64,000 nucleotides of DNA from Bacillus sp. J33. Lineage in GTDB: Bacteria > Bacillota > Bacilli > Bacillales > Cytobacillaceae. Both the position numbers and the translations under genes were made by a program. The notes beneath the pieces were generated by a model. That model was given only the letters and a program-made list of their open reading frames with translations, did not search any database and was not told the DNA's origin. The stretch is taken from positions 38,543 to 102,542 of the forward strand of contig NZ_JAEL01000004.1 in NCBI RefSeq assembly GCF_000518885.1, written 5' to 3'. Each line of letters starts with the position of its first letter. The first letter of the stretch is position 1. Of this stretch, positions 9,660 through 18,447 are shown one piece after another.

Positions 9660-10232
9660 ATGAACTTTCAGGATGGGTTAAATCTTATAGACAAAGCAAA
9701 TAAGATGATTACGGAAGCAAATAAGATGATTACAGAAGCAACCTATAATGCTTTTTTATTTACCTGGAACTGGTGGATAGCACTGGGCATGTTAGTGATT
9801 CCTTGGATTCTTTGGGGTGTCTTCCGCAAAAAGGACAGCTCCTCCCGTCTACTTTTTGCAGGGTTCATTGTCATGATTCTTTCTTCCATTCTAGACTCAT
9901 ACGGGGTTGATAGGGGCAAGTTTGCCTATCCGGTGAAAGTCATTCCGCTTCCAACTTTAAGCTATTCTTTTCGATATTCCATGGTTCCTGTTACAATTAT
10001 GTTCCTTCTTCAATATAAGCCGCACCTCAACCCGCTTATTAAAGCTATTCTGTTTGCTGGTTTTAGTGCTTATATCGGCATGCCTCTGATGGCTATGATT
10101 CATTTGTACAAAAAAGTAGATTGGGCTTATACCTACTCTTTTTTTATTTTATTTTCTTTATTTATGATTGCTCATTGGTTTAGTCGCAGAAAAAGTTTTG
10201 GTGAAATCGCCGGAGATAGTCCGGAGCAGTAA
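9660..10232 (+). CDS. CBO0543-family membrane protein, function unknown
   Basis: The 190-residue protein has about five membrane helices after a hydrophilic N-terminus. FTWNWWIALGMLVIPWILW (about 31-49) with a following D-x-YGVDRGKFAYP is typical of the CBO0543 family of Bacillaceae and Clostridia. The N-terminus has a duplicated ANKMITE unit (residues 13-27), encoded by a near-perfect 21-bp tandem duplication at DNA level. The start ATG follows AAGGTAGTG. The gene is isolated; no function is known. Confidence 0.65.
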   Translation: MNFQDGLNLIDKANKMITEANKMITEATYNAFLFTWNWWIALGMLVIPWILWGVFRKKDSSSRLLFAGFIVMILSSILDSYGVDRGKFAYPVKVIPLPTLSYSFRYSMVPVTIMFLLQYKPHLNPLIKAILFAGFSAYIGMPLMAMIHLYKKVDWAYTYSFFILFSLFMIAHWFSRRKSFGEIAGDSPEQ

Positions 10233-10307
10233 ATGCAGTAAACCAGTGGGAATTGGCACGACCTGCTTCCGGACTGCATGGATTCAACCTGCGAGCAGCT
10301 TTTCACT

Positions 10308-10420
10308 TCAGTTTAAGGATTTAAATGTTTTATCACTGATATACAGCTTCTTGGCGATCTCTTGATTGATCGTTCCCTTAACAAGGCAAATAAGTACATC
10401 TAAGTCAGCTATTATCCTCC
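10308..10420 (-). pseudogene. Remnant of a LuxR/FixJ-type helix-turn-helix domain
   Basis: On the minus strand the frame reads DVLICLVKGTINQEIAKKL followed by YISDKTFKSLN-stop. This is the core of a LuxR-type C-terminal HTH (compare the family pattern VL-LVA-G-SNQEIA-LYIS-KTVK). There is no start and no receiver domain, and the remaining HTH helix is lost. I infer the tail of a deleted response regulator. Confidence 0.5.
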
Positions 10421-10650
10421 TGGCTGCGGGAGGGCAGATGACTGATCGCACTTTGCAGCTGTACGAACCGCTACTGCCTGATCTGATTGCTCTCCTAAAA
10501 AAAACCCACCCATTGTAACCTTGAGCTCTCCATTATTATTAAGTATATTTCTTAAAGAGAAAATACAATAAAAAACCCAAACTGGCATAATGGCAAAGCC
10601 GTTGGCCAACCTGGATATCAAAATAACAGAATAGCATCCATCACTTCAAC

Positions 10651-11244
10651 TCAACAAAAGTGATGAAGCCGATACACCAAAAACCGCTCATTTTCATTCC
10701 GCTCGCTTAACTCAATTTCCTTCACCAGCTCAAAAGCTGTGCTGTTCTCCAAATAATAAATGTAATCCTCTGAAGGATAGTACAAAATGATGTCAATCTC
10801 CCGCGGATGTTCCTCAGCAGACTGCAGGATATGGTTGACGACTTTTATAAAAATCTGCACAGTAAACGGATTAAAAAAGTAAAAACGGCTGTCTTCAGGC
10901 ACAATCTCATATTCCTGAGCCAGACAGCGCTGAAATTCAATCTGCTCTTTATCTCCTCTATACTTCTGTAAATTGGCAACAGCTTCATTATAAAAATCTT
11001 CGCTCATCTCTACTCCGGCTGCGGATGCGCGAAACTTATGCTGAACATAAAATGCCAGCCGCCCCTTTCCACAGCCAAAGTCCACAAGCCGGTCATTGCT
11101 TTTCAGCTTATATTCTGCAAACAATTTTTCCAATCCCGCATAAGGGGTAGGCTCATATCGATGATAGTGAAAAGAATTGTGGAACCCCTTTTGCTCACCG
11201 ACCGTTTGGATATTAAGCAACTCATCAAAATATGACTCTTTCAT
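10651..11244 (-). CDS. Class I SAM-dependent methyltransferase
   Basis: The 197-residue protein has the Rossmann motif I LVDFGCGKGRLAFY (about residues 53-66) and motif II GVEMSEDFYNEA, followed by an FNPF tetrapeptide at the motif IV position (about 122-125). It binds S-adenosylmethionine; the acceptor is unknown. The start is ATG at 11244 behind GAGGAGG. It appears monocistronic. Confidence 0.75.
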   Translation of the reverse strand: MKESYFDELLNIQTVGEQKGFHNSFHYHRYEPTPYAGLEKLFAEYKLKSNDRLVDFGCGKGRLAFYVQHKFRASAAGVEMSEDFYNEAVANLQKYRGDKEQIEFQRCLAQEYEIVPEDSRFYFFNPFTVQIFIKVVNHILQSAEEHPREIDIILYYPSEDYIYYLENSTAFELVKEIELSERNENERFLVYRLHHFC

Positions 11245-11304
11245 GCTGTGCCTCCTCTCTAAAAAAATGCCTGGTACTGCTCATGGAAAAGTCCAGTGGC
11301 AGTG

Positions 11305-11496
11305 TCAGGCAGCTCGTGTATGTATACTTATTATTTCGAATCCAGCACTAAACATTCCCAATAATGTCTGCTGCAAAGCTTCCTTTGTTTCAGCCTGGTT
11401 CTCGAACGTAATCCCGGCAAGTATCATTTTGCGGACAAGTTCAGCGCGCAAGCCGGTAAGGACAGCTTTGCACCCCATCATCTTGATGCTGCTCAA
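11305..11496 (-). pseudogene. Fragment of an RsbR-type STAS domain
   Basis: The frame reads LSSIKMMGCKAVLTGLRAEL then VRKMILAGITF and TKEALQQTLLGMF. This is the second half of an RsbR/RsbS STAS domain (pattern ISSI-LLGC-VLTGIR-E-A-T---LG). The N-terminal globin-like domain and the phosphorylated first half are absent. The C-terminal tail (EIISIHTRAA) is not family-like. It is most likely a remnant of a stressosome protein gene. Confidence 0.6.
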
Positions 11497-11580
11497 GATC
11501 TTTTGAAGTGGACAATCACATCAATTTCCCTATCCGCAATAGTGTTATTACTCTTATTTTGCTCCTATAAAACTTTAACC

Positions 11581-11835
11581 TCACAAAAGCGATGAAATTT
11601 TGCCTTTTAGGCTTGAGGAGTTTGTGTACAATAAATAACTGGAGCTCTTTGTTTTTATCCGTACCCTTTCAACTGTGCCATATGGAAAGCCAATCCGGAT
11701 GGCTGAAGGGTCTTCACCTGCATAGGTATCATCAATGCTTATATCGACAATCTCAGCAATCGGAATTTTGATCTTATTCAATTGCCATTTAATTAAAATG
11801 CTGTCATCGATCTTTTTCACTTTAATATTAAACAT
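11581..11835 (-). CDS. Bacterial PH-domain protein, SunI/YnzG (UPF0457) family
   Basis: The 84-residue protein has FNIKVKKIDDSILIKWQLNK, then IKIPIAEIVDI, DDTYAGED and IRIGFPYGT, a close match to the YnzG/SunI-like family in B. subtilis (SunI, 84 residues, gives immunity to sublancin). The ATG at 11835 sits six bases after GGGGGGA; an in-frame TTG six bases upstream is less likely. No bacteriocin genes are nearby, so immunity should not be assumed. Confidence 0.7.
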   Translation of the reverse strand: MFNIKVKKIDDSILIKWQLNKIKIPIAEIVDISIDDTYAGEDPSAIRIGFPYGTVERVRIKTKSSSYLLYTNSSSLKGKISSLL

Positions 11836-11904
11836 GCCCAATCCCCCCGCTCTTATATCTAGTTTTCTCTACATTTCATCTATAGAAAAAGTTCCATTTT
11901 AACG

Positions 11905-11931
11905 AAAAAAAGCGCCGCAAAGGGCGCTTTC
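11905..11931 (-). terminator. Terminator of the Na+-symporter gene
   Basis: Stem AAAGCGCC/GGGCGCTTT; on the minus strand it is followed by TTTTTTCG. It lies just past the stop at 11935. Confidence 0.85.
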
Positions 11932-11934
11932 TAA

Positions 11935-13278
11935 TTAAATAAAACCTAATGTGCTCATAAACACAACAATAATCGTAATCGGAACGACTATTTTCATCAG
12001 GAAGCTCCAGGCTGAGTAGAGAGCAGGTGAAAGGGTATTGCTGAGTGTGAATTCGTCTCTCACAAGCTGCTTATTCATTTTAAATGAAATAAACAGCGCA
12101 ATCAGGAAGCTGCCCAGCGGAAGCAGGATGTTGCTGACAAGGAAATCCGTGGCATCAAAGACATTTTTCCCGAAAATAGTGAAGTCTCCCAGCAAGCTGT
12201 ACGACAAGGCGGCAGGAATTCCGGCTACAAAGACAACGAGACCTGAGATCCACGAGATTTTTTTCCGTGAATGCTTTCCGTTTTCGATAAAAGCAGATAC
12301 GATAATCTCAAGCATACTAAACGATGACGTTAATGTTGCAAACAAGAATAGCAGCAGGAAGATCGCCAGGAAAAGTTCGCCCATTGGAATCTGTGAAAAC
12401 ACCGCAGGCAGAACGATAAACAGCAAGCCAGGCCCTTCTGCAGGCTCAAAACCAAATGCAAAGACAACCGGGAAAATCGCCAATCCAGCAAGGATGGAGA
12501 TAAAAATATTCATGATGACAACGGAACCTGCTGAAGCAGGGATGCTCACCTTTTTATCCAGATAAGAGCTGTACGTAACCATGCAGGAAAAGCCGACTGC
12601 CAGTGCAAAGAACGACTGCCCCAGTGCGTAAAGGGCGGATTCCCCGGTAATTTTGCTGAAGTCAGGGTTCAGGAAAAACTTAACCCCTTCCATCGCTCCA
12701 TCCAGCGTAAGAGCGCGGACGACAAGCACGATAAAAAAGACAAATAAAAGCGGCATCATATATTTGCTTGCTTTTTCAATCCCGTTTTGAATTCCGAACG
12801 TAATAACCACAATGTTAATAAGTAAAAAGGCAGCCAGTCCAAGAAGCGTCAAACCAGCTGTTGACGTAACGCTGCCAAACAAGTCCGGATAAGCGGCATC
12901 CGGCGTAATGATTTGTCCGCCAATTGCCATTATACTGTATATCAGTACCCATCCCCCTACGACCGCATAGAAGGAAAGCAGCAGGAAACAGCCGATCACG
13001 CCTAGCTTTCCGGTGATTGTCCACCAGCTATTAGGAGCCAGCTTGTAATAGGCAGAAACCGCCTCTTTCTGAGCGCCCCGCCCGATAATAAATTCCGAAA
13101 TGAGCATGGGAAGCCCGATCAGAATCGTAAACACGATAAACATGAGCAAAAATGCGCCCCCGCCGCTTGTTCCAGTGACGTAAGGGAATTTCCAGATTGC
13201 CCCCAGGCCGATCGCTGCACCGGCTGAGGACATGATAAAGCCAAATTTAGATGACCACTGCTCTCGATTTGTACTCAT
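11935..13278 (-). CDS. Neurotransmitter:sodium symporter (NSS) family transporter
   Basis: The 447-residue transporter has about 11-12 helices. The N-terminal stretch FIMSSAGAAIGLGAIWKFPY (residues 14-33) is the NSS Na+/substrate site of helix 1, as in LeuT. Bacterial members (YocR and YhdH in B. subtilis) import amino acids, often tryptophan or tyrosine, with Na+. The start ATG follows AGGGGGG. It lies directly beside the kynurenine genes on the same strand, so tryptophan is an attractive but unproven substrate. Confidence 0.88.
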   Translation of the reverse strand: MSTNREQWSSKFGFIMSSAGAAIGLGAIWKFPYVTGTSGGGAFLLMFIVFTILIGLPMLISEFIIGRGAQKEAVSAYYKLAPNSWWTITGKLGVIGCFLLLSFYAVVGGWVLIYSIMAIGGQIITPDAAYPDLFGSVTSTAGLTLLGLAAFLLINIVVITFGIQNGIEKASKYMMPLLFVFFIVLVVRALTLDGAMEGVKFFLNPDFSKITGESALYALGQSFFALAVGFSCMVTYSSYLDKKVSIPASAGSVVIMNIFISILAGLAIFPVVFAFGFEPAEGPGLLFIVLPAVFSQIPMGELFLAIFLLLFLFATLTSSFSMLEIIVSAFIENGKHSRKKISWISGLVVFVAGIPAALSYSLLGDFTIFGKNVFDATDFLVSNILLPLGSFLIALFISFKMNKQLVRDEFTLSNTLSPALYSAWSFLMKIVVPITIIVVFMSTLGFI

Positions 13279-13504
13279 AGTACCCCCCTATTAGTCTCTC
13301 TATTTTATCGCAGATTTAACGGTCAGTACTATCCCCACTTTTATATATTAAGGAAATACAGGTAAGATAAGCGGAGGATAAACCGCCCGTAATGCCCGTA
13401 AGACTAAAAGTGCTACGCCCTGTGGCGACTCCTGCGAAACCCGCGCACTGTGGGGCACCACTCACCATTTGGGGATAGCGCACCCAAAGATAAAAAATTT
13501 CATT

Positions 13505-14362
13505 TTATAACTCAGTGCGGATATCCCAAAGTTCCGGGAAGAAGCGCTGATCCAGCACCTTTTTCAGATAACCGACCCCTGAAGATCCGCCTGTGCCCAT
13601 TTTAAAGCCGATGATTCTCTCCACTGTTTTCATATGGCGGAAGCGCCACTGCTGAAGCCAATCTTCAATATCCACAAGCTTTTCTGCCAGCTCATAAAGT
13701 TCCCAGTACTTTTCCGGGTTTTTATAAACGGTCATCCAAGCCGCCCGGACAGAATCATTTTCTTTGTATGTTCTTGTGACATCTCTGTTTAGAATATCTT
13801 CATCAATGTGAAGCCCCGCTTTATGCAAAGCGCGAATCGCCACATCGTAGAGGCCTGGCTTTTCGAACGCTTCTGTTAATTTTGCATGAAGCACAGGATC
13901 TTTTTGATAGATTTTGAGAACATGCTCGGTTTTATACCCTAACGCAAATTCTACCATACGATACTGGTAGGATTGAAAGCCAGATGCCTGGCCAAGAGAA
14001 CCGCGGAACTCCATATACTCGGACGGTGTTAATGTGGACAGTACATCCCAAGCCTGGATAATCTGCGATTGCGTCTTCGAAACACGCGCTAGTCGCTTTT
14101 GGGCTGTGGATAAATCATTGCTTTCGATGGATTCGATAGCCGCACCCATTTCATGAAGAATCAGCTTCATCCACAGCTCGCTCACCTGATGGATGACAAT
14201 GAACAGCATCTCATCATGATGGCCGGAAAGCCTATTCTGCGCAGACAGGATCTTATCCAGCTGCAGATACTCGCCGTATGTCATATTGTTAGTAAAATCT
14301 GTATGGATGTTTTTTTCAGAGGTTGTCGCGTTCACATCTTGATGTTTTTTTTCGTTGATCAT
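13505..14362 (-). CDS. kynA: Tryptophan 2,3-dioxygenase
   Basis: From the ATG at 14362 (seven bases after AAAGGAGG) the protein has 285 residues, the usual bacterial length; a longer frame to 14413 has no ribosome binding site. It opens the indole ring of L-tryptophan to N-formylkynurenine with O2. Motifs: [20 protein letters not shown] near residues 46-65, [16 protein letters not shown], and near the C-terminus [20 protein letters not shown], whose His is the expected proximal haem ligand. It is the last gene of kynU-kynB-kynA and follows a 487-bp gap with short repeats, so it may also have its own promoter. Confidence 0.95.
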   Translation of the reverse strand: MINEKKHQDVNATTSEKNIHTDFTNNMTYGEYLQLDKILSAQNRLSGHHDEMLFIVIHQVSELWMKLILHEMGAAIESIESNDLSTAQKRLARVSKTQSQIIQAWDVLSTLTPSEYMEFRGSLGQASGFQSYQYRMVEFALGYKTEHVLKIYQKDPVLHAKLTEAFEKPGLYDVAIRALHKAGLHIDEDILNRDVTRTYKENDSVRAAWMTVYKNPEKYWELYELAEKLVDIEDWLQQWRFRHMKTVERIIGFKMGTGGSSGVGYLKKVLDQRFFPELWDIRTEL

Positions 14363-14849
14363 GGTGGATCCTCCTTTTGATTGGTTCTGGCTTTTGGTGT
14401 GGATATGTGTCAATAATTGACCGGTAAATGAGATTGCGCAAGCTGTTATGAATCTGGGGCCTGCACAAAATTTTTGGCCGTTTTTTTTGCGGCCGCATCG
14501 AAGCCGGAAAGCCGAAAAATCGGCTTTTGGCCGATAAACTTGGGCAGTTGGCCGATAAACCTTCTAGTTTGGCCGTTAAATATCCGATTTTGGCCGATAA
14601 ATCTTTCAAATTGGCCGTTAAACGGTAGATGACGTTCATCTCAAAGTACGAAATTACCGGCTGGGACGCCAAATCATGCTGTTCGGCCGGCTTTTTATGA
14701 AATTTGGCCGGTAATTTTATAATAATTGGCGGTTTTTCTTTTACTGCTGCTGCACCGAAGCCAGAAATCTAAAAAATCAACTAGCCAGCAATTAAAGTCT
14801 GGTAACTTTATAAGGTAAAACGGAACCTGGCTTTCAATACTCCCCATTC
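14363..14849. repeat. Intergenic gap with 21-bp tandem repeats (kynB-kynA)
   Basis: The core TTGGCCGATAAA or TTGGCCGTTAAA starts at 14527, 14548, 14569, 14590 and 14611, an exact 21-bp period, with degenerate GGCCG copies at about 14475 and 14690-14710. In the minus direction the repeat makes an artificial heptad frame (LSAK units). No gene is supported here. Confidence 0.8.
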
Positions 14850-15479
14850 CTATATCGGCCGAATAACCGCCCGTACCGGACTCCCATCCGCCTCTTTAAT
14901 CGGCAGCGGCAACGCGATCAGCTCATAATCTCCTTCTTCTATCTCATCGAGCATGATATTTTCCAAAATATGAATTCCATTTCGATACAAAGCATGGTGT
15001 GTCTCCATATCCTTGCTGTCGAGCGGATCGACGGATGGAACATCAACACCCAGCAGGCGTACGCCTTTACTGCCCAAGTACTCCGCCATGTCCGCCGTCA
15101 ATTCAGAAATCCTTTCCGGAAATACTTCCGGATTATTCGGAACAGCCGTTTTCAGCAGCACACGCTCCACACCTTCCAAATCAAAACCGCCTAGAATTTC
15201 AGCATCCACACGATCAAAAGCAGACACATCAATCACCCGCGCAGGGCCGATATACAGCTCGATATCTAATTCACTAATCTTCTCGCCTTCGTCATTAAAA
15301 TGGAACGGTGCATCAACATGGGTTCCGGTATGCAGGCTGGTTGTGATCCGCCCAATATTTACAGAACCAGTTTGTTCTTTTGTAAAAGCCGTCTCATAGC
15401 TGAATGGCGTATCGCCAGGCCAGTGTGCAATCTCACTGCTTAATGGCTGTGAAATATCAATCCATCCTTTTTTCGTCAT
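14850..15479 (-). CDS. kynB: Kynurenine formamidase (arylformamidase)
   Basis: The 209-residue enzyme of the cyclase family hydrolyses N-formylkynurenine to kynurenine and formate. It carries the metal motif [12 protein letters not shown] (about residues 50-61) and the second conserved block [20 protein letters not shown]. Its start codon overlaps the kynU stop (ATGA at 15476-15479), so the two are translationally coupled. The length matches KynB. Confidence 0.95.
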   Translation of the reverse strand: MTKKGWIDISQPLSSEIAHWPGDTPFSYETAFTKEQTGSVNIGRITTSLHTGTHVDAPFHFNDEGEKISELDIELYIGPARVIDVSAFDRVDAEILGGFDLEGVERVLLKTAVPNNPEVFPERISELTADMAEYLGSKGVRLLGVDVPSVDPLDSKDMETHHALYRNGIHILENIMLDEIEEGDYELIALPLPIKEADGSPVRAVIRPI

Positions 15480-16747
15480 GCCACGACTCCTCGCTTATTT
15501 TCATATTGCTTGTATTTTTCCTCTTCCATAATGCCTTTTAAAATTTGGACTGTTTTCCACACATCTTCAAACGTATTATATAAAGCCACTGGAGCCAGCC
15601 GTATTCCATTTGGTGTGCGGAAGTCAGGAATGACCCCCTCAGCCTTCAGCGCTTTGCATATCCGGGCCGCTTCCTGATGTTCAAGGTAAATATGTCCGCC
15701 GCGCTTCTTCTCATCAAGCGGATTTCGCAGAATAAAGCCGTGGCCATCCAGCTCATGATGGATCAGGTCCATCATATAGCCTGTCAGTTTAAGAGATTTT
15801 GCGCGGATCTTCTCCATTCCTGCTTCATTAAACATGCTTAACGACCCAATAATCGGCGCCATGCTAAAAATATTCGGCGTTCCAATTTGATAGGCGCCCG
15901 CATCTTCCGCAGCAGTCAGCTCATGTTCCATATCAAATTGCTTGTCTTTTCGGGAGCTGAACCAGCCAGCAAGGCCTGGCACTCTGCCAAAATGGCGATT
16001 GTTTACGAACAGTCCGCCTGTGGATCCCGGTCCGCCGTTCAGATGCTTATAATTGCACCAGAATGCAAAGTCAACATCCCAGTCACTCAGCGCATGCGGC
16101 ACTGATCCAACCGAATGGCATAAATCAAAGCCAATTTCGATGCCGCGCTTATGTGCTTCGGCAGTCAAATATTCCATATCCAGCACTTGGCCGCTGCGGT
16201 ATAAAACGCCCGGCAGGACAATCAGCGCGATCTCATCTGTCATTGCCGCCACAATATCTTCTTCCTTCAATGTATGGCCATCCCCGCTTTTCACCCTGAT
16301 AAGATGCTCAGCAGGATCATAGCCCTTCAGCTTAACCTGGCTTTGCAGCGCATATATATCGCTCGGAAAATTTAGCTCGTCCGCCAATATTTTTGTTCTT
16401 TTTCCTGAAGGCTTATAAAAAGTGGATACCAGCTGGTGCAGGTTTATAGTTGTGGAACCGCTTACAATTACTTCCTCCGGTTTTGCCCCGACGATTGGCG
16501 CCATTTCTTTTCCAAGTGTTTCAGATAAATAGAACCAAGGGTTGTCCCCATCTGTCCAGCCGTCAATTCCATGGTGCTTCCAGGATTCCAGCAAGTCGAG
16601 AAGTGATTTTTCCGCTCGCTTGGAGAGCAGGCCAAGAGAATTTCCATCCAGATAAATTCCGTCTTCTTTTATATAAAACTCTTTCCGGTAAGATGCCAGT
16701 TCATCCTGTCCATCCTGTCCGATTGCATATTCAAGTGAGTAATTCAT
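15476..16747 (-). CDS. kynU: Kynureninase
   Basis: This PLP enzyme of fold type I cleaves kynurenine to anthranilate and alanine. Motifs: [13 protein letters not shown] near residues 35-47, [13 protein letters not shown], and the PLP-lysine in [14 protein letters not shown] (Lys about 234). The ATG at 16747 is favoured because AAAGG lies 10 bases upstream; an in-frame TTG six bases earlier is too close. It is the first gene after the consensus promoter at 16786-16814. There are no 3-hydroxylase genes, so the set suggests the anthranilate route rather than NAD synthesis. Confidence 0.95.
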   Translation of the reverse strand: MNYSLEYAIGQDGQDELASYRKEFYIKEDGIYLDGNSLGLLSKRAEKSLLDLLESWKHHGIDGWTDGDNPWFYLSETLGKEMAPIVGAKPEEVIVSGSTTINLHQLVSTFYKPSGKRTKILADELNFPSDIYALQSQVKLKGYDPAEHLIRVKSGDGHTLKEEDIVAAMTDEIALIVLPGVLYRSGQVLDMEYLTAEAHKRGIEIGFDLCHSVGSVPHALSDWDVDFAFWCNYKHLNGGPGSTGGLFVNNRHFGRVPGLAGWFSSRKDKQFDMEHELTAAEDAGAYQIGTPNIFSMAPIIGSLSMFNEAGMEKIRAKSLKLTGYMMDLIHHELDGHGFILRNPLDEKKRGGHIYLEHQEAARICKALKAEGVIPDFRTPNGIRLAPVALYNTFEDVWKTVQILKGIMEEEKYKQYENKRGVVA

Positions 16748-16785
16748 GGACAACCAACCTTTCAGAATATTTATTATTTACGAAA

Positions 16786-16814
16786 ATTATATTGTTTGGT
16801 TGACACTATGTCAA
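16786..16814 (-). promoter_or_regulatory. Consensus sigma-A promoter of kynUBA
   Basis: On the minus strand TTGACA (16809-16814), a 17-bp spacer and TATAAT (16786-16791) match both consensus hexamers perfectly. Confidence 0.9.
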
Positions 16815-16839
16815 TGATATAATGTCAGTATGGTTGTCA
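16796..16839. promoter_or_regulatory. Probable kyn operator with divergent regulator promoter
   Basis: The palindrome TTGACACTATGTCAA (16800-16814) covers the kynU -35 box. Further TGTCA half-sites lie at 16823 and 16835. The divergent promoter of the TetR gene appears as TTGGTT (16796) and TATAAT (16818), 16 bp apart, so a bound repressor would block both. Binding by the adjacent TetR protein is inferred. Confidence 0.65.
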
Positions 16840-16919
16840 GAAAACTCAAAACCAATTAAACTTATTAAAAATACTTCAGTATCCGAAACATAAAAGCAAA
16901 TTGGCAAAGGAATGAAACC

Positions 16920-17537
16920 ATGACAAACTCAATCGACCAATTGCCGGCAAGGCAGCAGCAAGCCCTTAAGACCCGCAGCAGACTCCTGAAAGCCGGAAAA
17001 GAGGTATTCCTCGAAAACGGCTTTCAAAAAACCACCATCTCGCAAATTATTAAAAAAGCCAAAACAGGCTACGGAACGGCGTACGTCTATTTTAAAAATA
17101 AAGATGAGCTTTTCATCACCTTAATGGAAGACCTGATGAACCAATTTTACGAAGTGGCGGAGATGCCCTTTACACCGAAGTCAAAAGATGTGGCCTATGA
17201 AAATATTAAAAAGCAGGTCCGCCTTTTCCTGCAGCTGGCTTTAGATGAGCGGGATATGATGAGGGTGGTAAAGGAAGCGATCGGCGTTTCTCCTGAAATT
17301 GACCATAAATGGTATAGGATCCGTGAACGCTTCATCGAGCGGATTTCAGTGGATATCCGCTATGCCCAAGCGCAAAAGCTTGCCAAACAGCATCTCGACC
17401 CGTCCCTTACCGCAAGAGGCTGGTTCTACTCCAATGAAATGTTCATGTGGGAGCTGGTCTTGAATGAGGATAAATACAAGATGGAGGATATTATTGTAAA
17501 CCTGACAAGCATGTATACCGGCGGACTGTATGTATAG
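16920..17537 (+). CDS. TetR-family regulator, probable kyn operon repressor
   Basis: The 205-residue protein has an N-terminal TetR DNA-binding domain: TRSRLLKAGKEVFLENGF, then TTISQIIKKAKTGYGTAYVY with the TetR recognition helix ending FKNKDELF (about residues 19-70). The C-terminal ligand domain is all-alpha with no assignable ligand. The ATG follows AAAGGA. It is divergent from kynU across a palindromic operator, so it probably senses a pathway metabolite such as kynurenine or tryptophan; this is inference. It differs from the Lrp-type KynR of proteobacteria. Confidence 0.8.
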   Translation: MTNSIDQLPARQQQALKTRSRLLKAGKEVFLENGFQKTTISQIIKKAKTGYGTAYVYFKNKDELFITLMEDLMNQFYEVAEMPFTPKSKDVAYENIKKQVRLFLQLALDERDMMRVVKEAIGVSPEIDHKWYRIRERFIERISVDIRYAQAQKLAKQHLDPSLTARGWFYSNEMFMWELVLNEDKYKMEDIIVNLTSMYTGGLYV

Positions 17538-17581
17538 AGAGCAATAACAGTATGATTGGCGCACAATAGAGGCACTTAACA

Positions 17582-17690
17582 TTTATGCACCACTTTCCTA
17601 GATTTGCGCTTCACTTTTTCGATTTATGCTTCAGTTTTGCTCAACATATGCACCACTTTTGAATTTTATGCGCAGCTTCCCATTTCACCG
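17582..17690. repeat. Degenerate 20-22 bp tandem repeats
   Basis: TTTATGC-like cores followed by ACCACTTT or TTCACTTT begin at 17582, 17603, 17623, 17645 and 17665. The period is about 21 bp, like the array at 14527 but with a different sequence. Confidence 0.65.
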
Positions 17691-17700
17691 TTGTTTTAAG

Positions 17701-17741
17701 AAAAAAGGTGCCTCCCACATTCTGGGAATGGCACCTTTTTC
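17701..17741. terminator. Bidirectional terminator
   Basis: Stem AAAAAGGTGCC/GGCACCTTTTT. It ends the ABC operon on the minus strand and could also end the TetR transcript. Confidence 0.85.
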
Positions 17742-18432
17742 AGCTCAAAACCAGCTCTTTGGAAGAAACCGAAATGCTTCCTTTCGACAGCTTCACCGTC
17801 ACATCTGAATCCCGTGCAATACTTGGATCATGGGTGACCACAATGACGCACTTCCCTTCTTCATGGGCGAGAGCCTTCAGCAGCCCGACGATTTCCTGCG
17901 CCGTATCTTCATCCAAGTTCCCGGTCGGTTCATCCGCAACTATCAGCTCAGCATCACAGCACAGGGCACGCGCAATCGAAACGCGCTGCTGCTGGCCTCC
18001 GCTTAAGGTAAGAACTTTTTGCCTGGCCTGGATCTCGGAAATTCCAACCCGCTGCAGCATCTCCAAAGCTATTGCCTTTTTGTTCTTCTTAGCAGCCCCT
18101 GTTATCTCCATCGCGGTCAAAACATTCTGCAATGCTGTCATATAAGGCAAGAGATTATAAGATTGAAAGACAATTGAGACATATTTATTCCGGAACCTGG
18201 TCATCCCGATTTTCCGGATGTCTTTCCCTTCATACAGAACTTTTCCCTCTTTCGGAACGTCCAGGGCACTGGCCAGCGCAAGGAACGTTGTTTTCCCGGA
18301 ACCGGATGGCCCAATGATGCTGTAAAAATGGCTTTTCTCAAAGCTGACATTAATATTTTTCAAGATATCGTGTTTTTTGTTTTCGTGTTTATACCAATAG
18401 CTGATATTTTTGAATTCCAGCAATGAACTCAT
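17740..18432 (-). CDS. ABC transporter ATP-binding protein (MacB/Vex2-type)
   Basis: The roughly 230-residue ATPase carries Walker A GPSGSGKTT, Q-loop VFQSYNLLPY, signature [15 protein letters not shown], Walker B LIVADEPTGNLD and switch His in VVTHDP. The start is taken as ATG 18432, nine bases after AAAAGGAG; an ATG nine bases earlier abuts the ribosome binding site. It is the fourth gene of the HtrA-foldase-permease-ATPase operon and pairs with the permease directly upstream (15-bp gap). Confidence 0.88.
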   Translation of the reverse strand: MSSLLEFKNISYWYKHENKKHDILKNINVSFEKSHFYSIIGPSGSGKTTFLALASALDVPKEGKVLYEGKDIRKIGMTRFRNKYVSIVFQSYNLLPYMTALQNVLTAMEITGAAKKNKKAIALEMLQRVGISEIQARQKVLTLSGGQQQRVSIARALCCDAELIVADEPTGNLDEDTAQEIVGLLKALAHEEGKCVIVVTHDPSIARDSDVTVKLSKGSISVSSKELVLS

Positions 18433-18447
18433 GTTTTTCATCTCCTT

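Noticed and set aside
10412-10621. 69-codon minus-strand frame
   Set aside because: No ribosome binding site, overlaps the LuxR-type remnant region and shows no family motif.
11581-11835. Bacteriocin immunity function
   Set aside because: SunI-like fold only; no bacteriocin, transporter or modification genes are adjacent and YnzG-type homologues are widespread.
14316-14672. 118-codon minus-strand frame with LSAK heptads
   Set aside because: The heptads reflect the 21-bp DNA repeat, the frame overlaps the start of kynA, and no start signals fit.
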